From contig QWPJ01000012.1 of the NCBI GenBank assembly GCA_003671195.1, positions 1 to 64,000 on the forward strand: DNA of 64,000 bases, read 5' to 3'. The notes below the pieces were generated by a model. It did not search any database. It was not told the origin of the DNA and was given only the letters and a program-made list of their open reading frames with translations. The stretch comes from Planctomycetota bacterium (lineage in GTDB: Bacteria; Planctomycetota; Planctomycetia; Pirellulales; Pirellulaceae). How positions within the stretch are numbered: position 1 is the stretch's first letter; the number at the start of each line of letters is the position of its first letter. The translations under genes and the position numbers were made by a program. Shown piece after piece: positions 53,230 through 61,152 of this stretch.

Positions 53230-53463
53230 ATGGATAATTTTGAGGAAACGCAAGCCCAGGTCATCGAGTATCTGTCGAAGCTCGTCGGTAGCCGGCCTCA
53301 TTTGGACGATTCGTTGGCGATGATCGGGATCGACTCGGTAGCCATGGCGGAGATGACCTTTGAGCTTGAAAAACGCTTTGCGATGAAGATCGACGACGAG
53401 ATTCTCGACGTCGAGTCGGTACGTCAGTTGGTGCACTATCTGCATCAACGAAAGCCGGCTTAG
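53230..53463 (+). CDS. Stand-alone acyl carrier protein
   Basis: The 77-residue acidic product has the ACP four-helix pattern with the phosphopantetheine Ser36 in GIDSVAMAEMTFELEKRF. The helix-I part (ETQAQVIEYLSKLVG) and the end (DVESVRQLVHYLHQRKP) are typical. GAAGG lies ahead of ATG 53230. The Ser context GIDSVAMAE differs from the GADSLD of the fatty-acid ACP, so it is probably a specialised carrier for a secondary or amino-acyl pathway. Its position after two cystathionine-type enzymes is unusual; no ketosynthase, adenylation or transferase gene is in the window. Confidence 0.9.
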   Translation: MDNFEETQAQVIEYLSKLVGSRPHLDDSLAMIGIDSVAMAEMTFELEKRFAMKIDDEILDVESVRQLVHYLHQRKPA

Positions 53464-53554
53464 GGACGCATGGAAAATCGTGGGGGATCGGGCTGGCTGG
53501 ATTAGTCTTGCTGATATGGCGAGCGTTCTAGGGTTGTTATTTTTGTGAATTCTC

Positions 53555-53583
53555 TTGGAACGGCAGTCGGCCTTTGGTATAGT
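53555..53583 (+). promoter_or_regulatory. Sigma-70-type promoter
   Basis: TTGGAA at 53555-53560 and TATAGT at 53578-53583 are separated by 17 bases, close to the housekeeping consensus. Predicted start is near 53589-53590. No coding frame follows for almost 300 bases, so it probably drives the structured RNA at 53590 and perhaps the oxidoreductase beyond. Confidence 0.7.
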
Positions 53584-53589
53584 CAGGGA

Positions 53590-53765
53590 GTGGTTGCGAA
53601 ATAGCGACCCCTTAGACGGCACTTTTGGGGGCTAGGATTTCCTGTCCGCAAGAGTGCGTGTTTAAGCCCTCCGGTGTTTCACGTCAGTCCTTACGAAATC
53701 TGACTTTTCTTCTCCTTGGTGCAGCGACCTCCGCTGTGCGGGGGCGGGCGTGAAACACTTTTTTT
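53590..53765 (+). ncRNA. Candidate structured small RNA or leader
   Basis: Downstream of a good promoter lie several stems: GGTTGC/GCGACC (53592-53609), GCACT/AGTGC (53619-53657), and a three-way-junction-like 3' domain. That domain is closed by the 10-bp helix GTGTTTCACG (53674-53683) with CGTGAAACAC (53749-53758). Inside it are TCAG/CTGA (53684-53703) and the 8-bp stem GTGCAGCG/CGCTGTGC (53719-53739). Seven T (53759-53765) follow the closing helix directly, as in a terminator. The 170-odd nucleotides match no RNA family I know; 6S, SRP, RNase P and tmRNA signatures are absent. It may be a free sRNA or a terminating leader for the gene at 53883. Confidence 0.5.
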
Positions 53766-53882
53766 CCTTCTTGAGCTTGAACTGTCCTTGCTCGAGTCGG
53801 GACGAAGTTTTCACGATATCCTTTTTTCCGCAGCACATTTTTTACTTACCATCATTTTATCCAAGTTGGAGTCCAACGATCC

Positions 53883-55223
53883 ATGAGCGATGCGACCAAT
53901 CAATCGGCACCTTCGAATGCATCGAGCGAGCCATCACGCCGGGGGTTTCTCAAGACGGGCGTGATCGCCACGGGGCTTGCGGCTAGTTTGCCGATATCCC
54001 GATCGGCCCATGCGCAAGGGAGCGATGCGATCCGTGTGGGATTGATCGGCTGCGGAGGGCGAGGAACGGGGGCTGCCGGGCAGGCGCTCGACACCAACAG
54101 CGAGTCGAATCGGGTGAAGTTGACGGCGGTTGCCGACCCGTTCAAGTTCCGAGCCGACAATGCGCTCAAGGAGCTCAAGGGCAAGCACAAGGAGAATGCC
54201 GACGCGAAGGCGTTTATTGGGGTCGACAGTTACAAAGAGGTATTGGCCTCGGATGTTGACTTGGTGATTTTGACAAGTCCACCGGGATTCCGGCCTTTGC
54301 ATTTCGAGGCAGCGGTCAAGGCGGGCAAGCATGTGTTCATGGAGAAGCCTGTCGCGACCGATGCGCCTGGGGTTCGTCGAGTATTGGAAGCCAACAAGAT
54401 TGCCAAGGAGAAGAACTTGGCCGTCGCCGTCGGTCTTCAGCGGCATCACCAGAGCGATTACAAGTCGACGATCAAGATGCTCAAAGAGGGAGCCATTGGC
54501 GACATCATTTTGGCTAGGGCTTATTGGAATGGCGATGGGGTATGGACCCGCAATCGGCAGCCGAACCAGACCGAATTGGAGTACCAGTTGAACAACTGGT
54601 ATTACTTCAACTGGCTCAGTGGAGACCATATTTGCGAGCAGCACATCCACAATTTGGACGTGATCAATTGGCTCATGGATGGCCCGCCTGCAGAGGCCCA
54701 AGGCCAGGGTGGCCGTCAGGTACGGACCGGGGATGAGAACGGTCAGATCTATGATCACCATATGATCGAGTACACGTACGCCAATGGCACGAAGCTATTG
54801 AGTCAGTGCCGACACATTCCGGGCTGTTGGAATTCGGTCAGCGAGTTTGCCCACGGGACCAATGGTTGGGCCGACATCAGCGGAGGGAAGATTTACAACA
54901 AGAAGAACGAGGTGGTATGGAAGTCGCCGGCCGGTGAGAATGGTTGGGCGCAGGAGCACGTCGATCTATTCGCACAGATTCGCAAGGGAGAGATCCCCAA
55001 CGAGGGGGATTACGGCGCGACGAGCACGATGACCTCGATCATGGGTCGTATGGCGACTTACACTGGAAAGCTATTGAAGTGGGACCAGTGTTTGAACAGC
55101 AAGGTTGGTTTGGCCGATTTCGACGCCATCGATTCGTTTGATGACGAGGCGCCGATCAAGCCAGACGAGAAGGGCCGTTACTGGGTCCCCCAACCGGGTC
55201 AGGACACCGACTTGGTGGTCTGA
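53883..55223 (+). CDS. Gfo/Idh/MocA-family oxidoreductase with Tat signal
   Basis: The 446-residue product has a Tat signal (EPSRRGFLKTGVIATGLAAS, Arg19-Arg20, ending AHAQ). A Rossmann NAD(P) domain (RVGLIGCGGRGTGAA) contains the EKP motif (GKHVFMEKPVATDAPG). The substrate domain has HICEQHIHNLDVINWL, with the likely catalytic His/Asp. Such exported oxidoreductases are abundant in planctomycetes and are thought to oxidise sugars or polyols with a tightly bound cofactor. The gene ends in a strong terminator at 55273-55343 and stands alone in transcription. Confidence 0.94.
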   Translation: MSDATNQSAPSNASSEPSRRGFLKTGVIATGLAASLPISRSAHAQGSDAIRVGLIGCGGRGTGAAGQALDTNSESNRVKLTAVADPFKFRADNALKELKGKHKENADAKAFIGVDSYKEVLASDVDLVILTSPPGFRPLHFEAAVKAGKHVFMEKPVATDAPGVRRVLEANKIAKEKNLAVAVGLQRHHQSDYKSTIKMLKEGAIGDIILARAYWNGDGVWTRNRQPNQTELEYQLNNWYYFNWLSGDHICEQHIHNLDVINWLMDGPPAEAQGQGGRQVRTGDENGQIYDHHMIEYTYANGTKLLSQCRHIPGCWNSVSEFAHGTNGWADISGGKIYNKKNEVVWKSPAGENGWAQEHVDLFAQIRKGEIPNEGDYGATSTMTSIMGRMATYTGKLLKWDQCLNSKVGLADFDAIDSFDDEAPIKPDEKGRYWVPQPGQDTDLVV

Positions 55224-55272
55224 TTTTGTGTGAAGATTAGCGGTCTTGGTCGACCGCTGCTGAAGTTTTTAA

Positions 55273-55343
55273 CGTCTTCAGCCCGGATGGCAGCCTCTCT
55301 GATCGCCGAAAAGGGCGAACTGCCATCCGGGCTGACGTTTTTT
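55273..55343 (+). terminator. Strong intrinsic terminator
   Basis: A long stem, cagcccggatggcag (55279-55293) with ctgccatccgggctg (55320-55334), extended by cgtc/gacg, closes a 26-base loop that itself contains a small hairpin (cgccgaaaagggcg). Six T follow at 55338-55343. It ends the oxidoreductase transcript and separates it from the TPR gene. Confidence 0.92.
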
Positions 55344-55409
55344 GGTTCCTGGATTTTTATTCGTTGCTCCGATATGGGAATCGCTTTGAGCAAGGGTATA
55401 ATTTCGAGC

Positions 55410-56279
55410 ATGGAATCCAAGGAACACAACGAGCCTACCAAGCACGAGTCGGCTAAAGAAGTCGGTTCGAAATTGCTTTCGAAGTACTCCGACACCGAGA
55501 GCTTGTTTGTTCGCAACATGCCATCGGCCGTCACGGCGTCGACGCCCAAGGCGATCCCTTTGCAGCGTTCGCAGGAGCTCGAGCAAGCGATCCGCAGTGC
55601 GCCTGCGAACCCTGAGCCTTATGTCGAGCTCGGTCAAATCTACATCGATCAGCAGCGATGGACCGATGCGCGTCGGGTCTTGGACGCTGCCGTCGAGTAC
55701 TGTCCTGAGCACGAACCGGCGTTGATCCTGCATGAGGATCTGATGATTCATTTGTCGAGTATGGCTTTGGAGCAGGCGCGCAAGCTCAACGCGCAGCGGC
55801 CAAGTGAGGAGAGCCGTTACGGTTTGGAGCAAGCCGAAACGGACTTGGCTAACCGCAGGGTCAAGGTTTGTTCGGACCGCTACGAGCGTCATCCGGAACA
55901 GAAAGAGATATTGATCCCTTGGGCAGTTGCATTGCGTCAGTTAGGGCGAGAGGATCAAGCAATTGAGAATTTGCAAGAGGCGGCTGAGGATCCATCGCTT
56001 CGAGCCCGCGCGAGTTTGCAACTGGGCATGTGCCTTGAGAGCCTCGAGCGCCCTTTGGAGGCATTAGCGGCGTTTCGCAAAGCTGCGTTGTACCGTTCAC
56101 CACCTCCCGATCCGCTTGTTCGCACCCGAGCTTTGGAGTTGGCCATCGCGATCGCCGAAGAGAACGGGCTGATCGATTCGGCTCGATACTACACCGAGCA
56201 GTTGTTGCAGTTTTGCGATAGTTCGCAAAAAGAGGCGTTGACCCTGAGCCTCAGGAGGCTTGAGGCTACCGAGCTTTGA
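55410..56279 (+). CDS. TPR-repeat protein
   Basis: The product is 289 residues from ATG 55410; the frame is open to 55230 but that part overlaps the terminator. It is soluble and helical, with TPR-like repeats: SAPANPEPYVELGQIYIDQQ, RWTDARRVLDAAVEYCPEHE, ILIPWAVALRQLGREDQAIE and ASLQLGMCLESLERPLEALA. A disordered N-terminal part (MESKEHNEPTKHESAKEVGS) precedes them. It is probably a cytoplasmic scaffold; no partner is evident from the neighbours. Confidence 0.85.
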   Translation: MESKEHNEPTKHESAKEVGSKLLSKYSDTESLFVRNMPSAVTASTPKAIPLQRSQELEQAIRSAPANPEPYVELGQIYIDQQRWTDARRVLDAAVEYCPEHEPALILHEDLMIHLSSMALEQARKLNAQRPSEESRYGLEQAETDLANRRVKVCSDRYERHPEQKEILIPWAVALRQLGREDQAIENLQEAAEDPSLRARASLQLGMCLESLERPLEALAAFRKAALYRSPPPDPLVRTRALELAIAIAEENGLIDSARYYTEQLLQFCDSSQKEALTLSLRRLEATEL

Positions 56280-56350
56280 TCTTCGTATTTTGTATTGGTA
56301 CTGCGTAATCCTTTCCGTTTTTGTTTCAACATAACCCCATTTGAATTCTT

Positions 56351-58291
56351 ATGAAAACAACATCGAAAACCTTGTCCCGAGTCTGTCTTGGGATGCTCAT
56401 CGCATCGGGAGTCTCGATGGGTCTGACGTCGAGCGTTTTGGCCGAGCAGCCAGCCAATACCCTTACGCGTGCCGAGTCGGTCGCGGGTTGGAAGTTGCTC
56501 TTTGATGGGCAATCGACGCAGGGCTGGCGGAATTACAAGAAGGAAAAGGTTTCCGAGGGCTGGAAGGTTGTCGATGGAGCGATCGTTCGCGATGGGAACA
56601 ATGCTGGGGACATCATCACCGATCAAAAGTACAAGTACTTTGAGCTATCGCTCGAGTACAACATTTCCAAGGGTGGCAATAGCGGCTTGATGTTCCATGT
56701 GACCGAGGACAATCCAGCACCTTGGCATAGCGGGCCGGAGGTCCAGATCCAAGACAACGTCGAGGGGCACGACCCACAGAAGGCCGGTTGGCTTTATCAG
56801 ATGTATCAGCCTTATCCCATGCGATGGGCCGGTGAGACCGAGATCCCTGATGCGACGCGACCGCCCGGGCAGTGGAATCAGTTGTTTTTGCGCATCTCGC
56901 CTCGGGGCTGTGAGGTCTCGATGAATGGGGTGGTGTACTACCAGTTTAATCTTGGGGACAAGCGGTGGGATGAGTTGGTGGCCAAAAGCAAGTTCTCGAA
57001 GTTTCCGGGTTTTGCAAAAGCAGGTCAGGGGCATGTTTGTCTTCAGGACCACGGCAATCCCGTATCGTTCCGGAACATCAAGATTCGCGAGCTTAGCGAC
57101 GAAGGCACGATTGCACCGCCGGTCGACGGCAAGCTCAATCTCAAGCCAACGTTGGCCTTTCCAAAGCTCAAGTGGGAGAACTGGGTCCCGGTTGATGAAG
57201 ACGGAACGGTCAATCGCCCTCGACGCACCTTGGAGTTGACTTATGCTCCAGGAGATTCGAAACGTCTTTATGTTTTGGATCAAGGCGGAACGATCTATAG
57301 TTTTGAGAAGGACCCTGAGGTCGAGCTTGCGAAGGTCTTTTTGGAGATCGGAGATCGAGTCAGCAAGTGGAATTCGCCCGGTGGCAACGAACAGGGCCTT
57401 TTGGGCTTGGCGATGCATCCGAAGTTTCAGGAAAACGGAGAGTTCTTTGTTTGTTACACCAAACCCAACACCCATGAGTCGGTGATTTCAAGATTCAAGA
57501 CCATGCCTGGAGACAAGCTCAAGGGGGATCCGAGTTCCGAGGAGGTTTTGATGGTCGTTCCCCAGCCGTTCCAGAATCACAATGGTGGAGCGATCGAGTT
57601 TGGGAACGATGGGTGTCTTTACATCGCCTTTGGAGATGGCGGGGCCCGCAACGATCCGAAGGCCAATGGTCAGGACCGTTCGCAACTCCTGGGCTCGATT
57701 TTGCGGATCGATGTCGATCGAAAGAGCCCGAATGCGGCTTATGCGATCCCTGCCGACAACCCGTTTGTGGGGGTCGAGGGTGTACGTCCGGAAATCTACG
57801 CTTATGGGTTCCGCAACCCTTGGCGAATTGCATTTGATCGCAAGACGGGCAAGCTTTGGTGCGCCGATGTCGGCCAGGACTTGTGGGAAGAGGTCAACGT
57901 GGTCAGCAAGGGTGGCAACTATGGTTGGAGCACGCGCGAGGGTGCCTATACCTTCGGCAACCGGACTCCTGGTGCCGATGCAGCCAATACGATCGACCCG
58001 GTATGGGCTTACGATCACGCGGTTGGCAAGTCGATCACCGGAGGGCGAGTTTACCGCAGTGATCGGCTCGGTCAACTCACGGGCAAGTACCTTTATGCCG
58101 ACTACGTTTCGGGAGGGGTATGGGCATTGACCCTTGAGGAGGGTGCTCGTGAAGCGACACGCAACGAGGAGGTCGTCGCCGGTGGGCTTCCCGTGTTGGC
58201 GTTTGGACAGGACGCCGACGGGGAGGTGTACGTGATGATCGACAGTGGCAAGGGCGAGTCGATTTTAAAGTTGGTCGAGAACCAGCCTTAG
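56351..58291 (+). CDS. DUF1080 domain fused to a PQQ-type sugar dehydrogenase propeller
   Basis: The 646-residue product has a signal peptide (VCLGMLIASGVSMGLTSSVLA), a DUF1080 (3-keto-disaccharide hydrolase, concanavalin-like) domain at about 40-245 (GWKLLFDGQSTQGWRNYKKE, NSGLMFHVTEDNPAPWHSGP, PGQWNQLFLRISPRGCEVSM), then a soluble-glucose/sorbosone-dehydrogenase propeller at about 285-640. Propeller motifs are EQGLLGLAMHPKFQENGEF, FQNHNGGAIEFGNDGCLYIA, GDGGARNDP, YAYGFRNPWRIAFDRKTGKL, WCADVGQDLWEEVNVV and GGNYGWSTREG. It probably oxidises or cleaves sugars in the periplasm with PQQ and calcium. The end abuts the next gene, four bases away. Confidence 0.94.
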   Translation: MKTTSKTLSRVCLGMLIASGVSMGLTSSVLAEQPANTLTRAESVAGWKLLFDGQSTQGWRNYKKEKVSEGWKVVDGAIVRDGNNAGDIITDQKYKYFELSLEYNISKGGNSGLMFHVTEDNPAPWHSGPEVQIQDNVEGHDPQKAGWLYQMYQPYPMRWAGETEIPDATRPPGQWNQLFLRISPRGCEVSMNGVVYYQFNLGDKRWDELVAKSKFSKFPGFAKAGQGHVCLQDHGNPVSFRNIKIRELSDEGTIAPPVDGKLNLKPTLAFPKLKWENWVPVDEDGTVNRPRRTLELTYAPGDSKRLYVLDQGGTIYSFEKDPEVELAKVFLEIGDRVSKWNSPGGNEQGLLGLAMHPKFQENGEFFVCYTKPNTHESVISRFKTMPGDKLKGDPSSEEVLMVVPQPFQNHNGGAIEFGNDGCLYIAFGDGGARNDPKANGQDRSQLLGSILRIDVDRKSPNAAYAIPADNPFVGVEGVRPEIYAYGFRNPWRIAFDRKTGKLWCADVGQDLWEEVNVVSKGGNYGWSTREGAYTFGNRTPGADAANTIDPVWAYDHAVGKSITGGRVYRSDRLGQLTGKYLYADYVSGGVWALTLEEGAREATRNEEVVAGGLPVLAFGQDADGEVYVMIDSGKGESILKLVENQP

Positions 58292-58294
58292 GTG

Positions 58295-58735
58295 ATGCTT
58301 TCACAAGTACCAGTCGGCCTGATTCACTTAGCAGTAACGTGGTATCTGGTCGGCTTGATTTGGGTGATCCAGCGCGTTCAGTATCCGGCGATGGAGTTTG
58401 TCGATCCGGATCCTGTGCGGGCTGCGGTGGCCGAGAAGCAGCACTGCGATCGGATTTTTTGGGTAGTCGGGCCGATGATGCTCCTCGAAGGCGTCTTGGC
58501 CGGTTGGCTGCTGGTCGTCGGCATTACGACCGGCGCGTGGCTACTGCCGAGTCTCGGGATGCTGCTTTTGGGTGTGATTTGGGTAAGTACCGCGAGGGTT
58601 CAGATGCCTTTGCATGATCGGCTTCTCCGAGGTCCGGACCCTGAGGCGCAACGAGAACTCGTCAGGACCAATTGGATACGAGCCATTGTATGGACGCTGC
58701 GGGGACTGATCGCTTTGGCTATGGCTCTAAGTTAG
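58295..58735 (+). CDS. Small integral membrane protein
   Basis: The product is 146 residues from ATG 58295 (GTG 58292 is equivalent), starting three bases after the dehydrogenase stop, so it is probably coupled. It has four membrane segments (LIHLAVTWYLVGLIWVIQ, WVVGPMMLLEGVLAGWLLVV, WLLPSLGMLLLGVIWVST, AIVWTLRGLIALAMAL). Conserved-looking motifs between them are VQYPAMEFV and QMPLHDRLLRG.D, with RTNWIRA. This belongs to a recurring family of uncharacterised membrane proteins; its function is unknown. Confidence 0.82.
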   Translation: MLSQVPVGLIHLAVTWYLVGLIWVIQRVQYPAMEFVDPDPVRAAVAEKQHCDRIFWVVGPMMLLEGVLAGWLLVVGITTGAWLLPSLGMLLLGVIWVSTARVQMPLHDRLLRGPDPEAQRELVRTNWIRAIVWTLRGLIALAMALS

Positions 58736-58793
58736 CTTCGGAGTAGATATCCTGGCCTCTTAGACTCACCGGGCAGCTTGCGCTGCTCCGCTT

Positions 58794-60113
58794 TTATTGG
58801 CCTTTTGGATTGCCCAGGCAGTAGAGGACTTCCTGACGCTTGCCATCTTGCATTTCGGTGCATCGGTAGAAGATTTTGCTATCGCAAATGACTGGCGTGG
58901 ACAAACTCTCTTCGCCGAGTTGGTTTTTGGCGAGCAATTCGAAACCGTCGGGGTTGGCCCGAAACACGAAGCATTCACCGGATTCGTTCCAGGCGTAGAT
59001 CTTGGAGCCGACGAGAACGGGCGAGGCGGAGAAGGTGCCCCCGAGTCGGTTTCGCCAAAGTTCTTTGCCGCTCGAGGCGTCCCAAGCAGCGGCGATACCC
59101 GCATCGAGCACGCCGTAGAGGATTCCTTGGTGAATCAAAAGGGAGGGAACATAGACACGAGATTCGTTTTCCCAAACGATTTTTCCCGAGCCGTCGGCTA
59201 GGACTGCTGAGATGTGGTTGCGTGGATAGCCGCCGCTGGTGTAGATGTGTTTGCCATCGCTGGGAGTCGATGTGACGCATTCGGTCGTTGCCCCTGCGAC
59301 TTCCCAGAAGAGCTCCCCGGAGAGTGGATTGAGGCTTGTTATCAAATCGCAGCCGGTCATGATCAACTGGTCCTTGCCGAACAAGTGCACAAGGACAGGC
59401 GATGGGTAGTTTGGTAGTTTGGGTCTTTCGCGACGCCAAACGATTTGGCCCGAGCGGCGATCTAGGCCTGCGATTGCTCCGCCGGCTTTGGTATCGGCGG
59501 CGATGATCACTAGAGATTGGTAGAGGGCTGGCGATGCGCCGTAGCCTTGGTGCTCGATGTAGTCGGAGACTTTCGTCTGCCAAATCAACTTGCCATCGAG
59601 GTCAACGGCGCTGGCCATCAATCGGCCTTCGTTGGGGAAGTTGATGTAGATGCGTTGGCCATCGCAAGCTGGGGTAGAGGAAGCGGCCGTCGACTTTTCG
59701 TTCTTGCGCATCCCACCTTTTTCATGGACGGTCGTCGACCAGATCATCGTGCCGGTATTTCGGTCTAGGCACATGAGCGACTGCGAACCGGTGGCTTCGT
59801 CGGCGCTGGCAAGATAGACTCGATCGGCGACCAAGCACATCGAACCGTAGCCTCTCCCTGGGATAGCTGTTTTCCAGAGGACATGAGAGTTAGCGTCCCA
59901 TTGGATCGGGGGGGACTGTTGGCTTGCGGCGGCCCCATTGCGCAGTGGTCCTCTCCACCAAGGCCAATCCGTTGCAGGGACTTCGAAGCCATCGTTGATT
60001 GGCTGGGGTTCTTGGGCCAATGCGATTCCAATGGAGATTCCACTGGTGATTCCCAAAAAAACTCCGAGAGCCCATGCACGGGGCTCTCGGAGGAACGAGG
60101 TTATTTGAGCCAT
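58794..60113 (-). CDS. Secreted PQQ-binding-like beta-propeller protein
   Basis: The 439-residue product has a signal or anchor (WALGVFLGITSGISIGIALA) and a WPWWRGPLRNG motif typical of planctomycete PQQ-like proteins. It then has about seven propeller repeats with the Trp-docking pattern (DRNTGTMIWSTTV, DLDGKLIWQTKV, DRRSGQIVWRRER, NPLSGELFWEV, DASSGKELWRNRL). Such propellers serve as dehydrogenases or as BamB-like scaffolds; the active residues cannot be decided here. The first codons overlap a perfect intrinsic terminator (60055-60092), so expression may depend on translation of the signal peptide. It lies 47 bp downstream of the YugP-type gene. Confidence 0.93.
   Translation of the reverse strand: MAQITSFLREPRAWALGVFLGITSGISIGIALAQEPQPINDGFEVPATDWPWWRGPLRNGAAASQQSPPIQWDANSHVLWKTAIPGRGYGSMCLVADRVYLASADEATGSQSLMCLDRNTGTMIWSTTVHEKGGMRKNEKSTAASSTPACDGQRIYINFPNEGRLMASAVDLDGKLIWQTKVSDYIEHQGYGASPALYQSLVIIAADTKAGGAIAGLDRRSGQIVWRRERPKLPNYPSPVLVHLFGKDQLIMTGCDLITSLNPLSGELFWEVAGATTECVTSTPSDGKHIYTSGGYPRNHISAVLADGSGKIVWENESRVYVPSLLIHQGILYGVLDAGIAAAWDASSGKELWRNRLGGTFSASPVLVGSKIYAWNESGECFVFRANPDGFELLAKNQLGEESLSTPVICDSKIFYRCTEMQDGKRQEVLYCLGNPKGQ
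60055..60092 (-). terminator. Intrinsic terminator inside the start of a coding sequence
   Basis: On the minus strand a perfect 12-bp stem CTCCGAGAGCCC/GGGCTCTCGGAG with a 7-base loop is followed at once by seven T. It occupies codons 8 to 20 of the PQQ-repeat gene. It could be the terminator of the upstream protease gene or an attenuator of the PQQ-repeat gene. Confidence 0.88.
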
Positions 60114-60160
60114 CGGATTGCCTTATTCGTCACGATCCACTTTGAGGATCAACCGTTAGA

Positions 60161-60880
60161 TCAGCCGTCGCGATCAGAGACCATAGCATACTGCATGACG
60201 TAGTAGACGAGGTTCATGACGGAGCTGAAGGTTCCGGCGACGTAGGTCATGGCCGCAGCAGTCAGGACGGAACTGACGTGGGGCAGTTCGCTGTTGCTGA
60301 CGATTCCATGGGTGATCAATTGATCTTTTGCTCGTGAGCTTGCGTTGAATTCCACAGGTAGATTGACCACTTGGAAAACGACCACTGCGGCAAAAAGGAT
60401 CACACCCAGGAGCATTGCCCAGCTTGCGAATTTGAACATTCCGCCGATCATCAGGAAAAAGCCGATGCTCATGATGATCGAGGCAAAGGACCCGCCGAAG
60501 TTGGCGACCGGGACAGCAAGGTTCCGAACCACTAGGGGAGCGTAGTGCTTTGCGTCTTGGATCGCATGGCCGACTTCGTGAGCCGCGATACCGACGGCCG
60601 ACATGGAGCGTCCGTAGTAGACATCTTGGCTCAGGCGGACGACTTTCGAGCTTGGGTCGTAGTGATCGGACATGACTCCTGGGGACGGTTCGATAGGCAC
60701 ATCGTGAAGGCCGTTGGCGTCGAGGATTCGTCGAGCGGCATCGTGACCGCTCATGCGTGCGGGAACTTGGCTCATCTTGTTGTAGGCCGACTTGACCCAG
60801 AATTGGGCTAGCATGCCCAGGATCAGAGCTGGTCCGATGAGGATGAGGTAAATCAGAAACGAGCTACCGTTGTAGAACAT
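60161..60880 (-). CDS. YugP-type membrane zinc metallopeptidase
   Basis: The 239-residue product matches the YugP/Zn_peptidase_2 family. It has an N-terminal membrane segment (FLIYLILIGPALILGMLAQF), the sequence SGHDAARRILDANGLHDVPI, then SDHYDPSSKVVRLSQDVYYG, the zinc site HEVGH at 101-105 (AAHEVGHAIQDAKHY), two further membrane segments and the family motif NLPVEFNASSRAK. It is an inner-membrane protease of unknown substrate, possibly in envelope quality control. The gene is upstream of, and reads toward, the PQQ-repeat gene. Confidence 0.94.
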   Translation of the reverse strand: MFYNGSSFLIYLILIGPALILGMLAQFWVKSAYNKMSQVPARMSGHDAARRILDANGLHDVPIEPSPGVMSDHYDPSSKVVRLSQDVYYGRSMSAVGIAAHEVGHAIQDAKHYAPLVVRNLAVPVANFGGSFASIIMSIGFFLMIGGMFKFASWAMLLGVILFAAVVVFQVVNLPVEFNASSRAKDQLITHGIVSNSELPHVSSVLTAAAMTYVAGTFSSVMNLVYYVMQYAMVSDRDG

Positions 60881-61152
60881 CTGGGTATTTTCTCCGTATT
60901 CTTGTTGTTTTCTCGATACTTGGGCTGCGAGCCCGCAAACGGACTCGAAACCGCAGGCAAAGGCTGCTGACTGCCAAAATGGACTTTGGACGACGCCGTC
61001 CGATGGCAGCTAGCGATATACTACGCAAGTACCATACCAAAAGACCGCTGATTCACGACAGGATTCACGCAGGATTCACGACAGGATTCAACTTGGGAAT
61101 GCACTCTTCTTTTTTCAACCGGACTGAGCCAGTTTTGTGCAGTCCTTCTCTG

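Noticed and set aside
53590-53765. Assignment of the structured RNA as 6S RNA
   Set aside because: Length and promoter would fit, but the 5' and 3' ends do not pair into the long closing stem 6S RNA needs.
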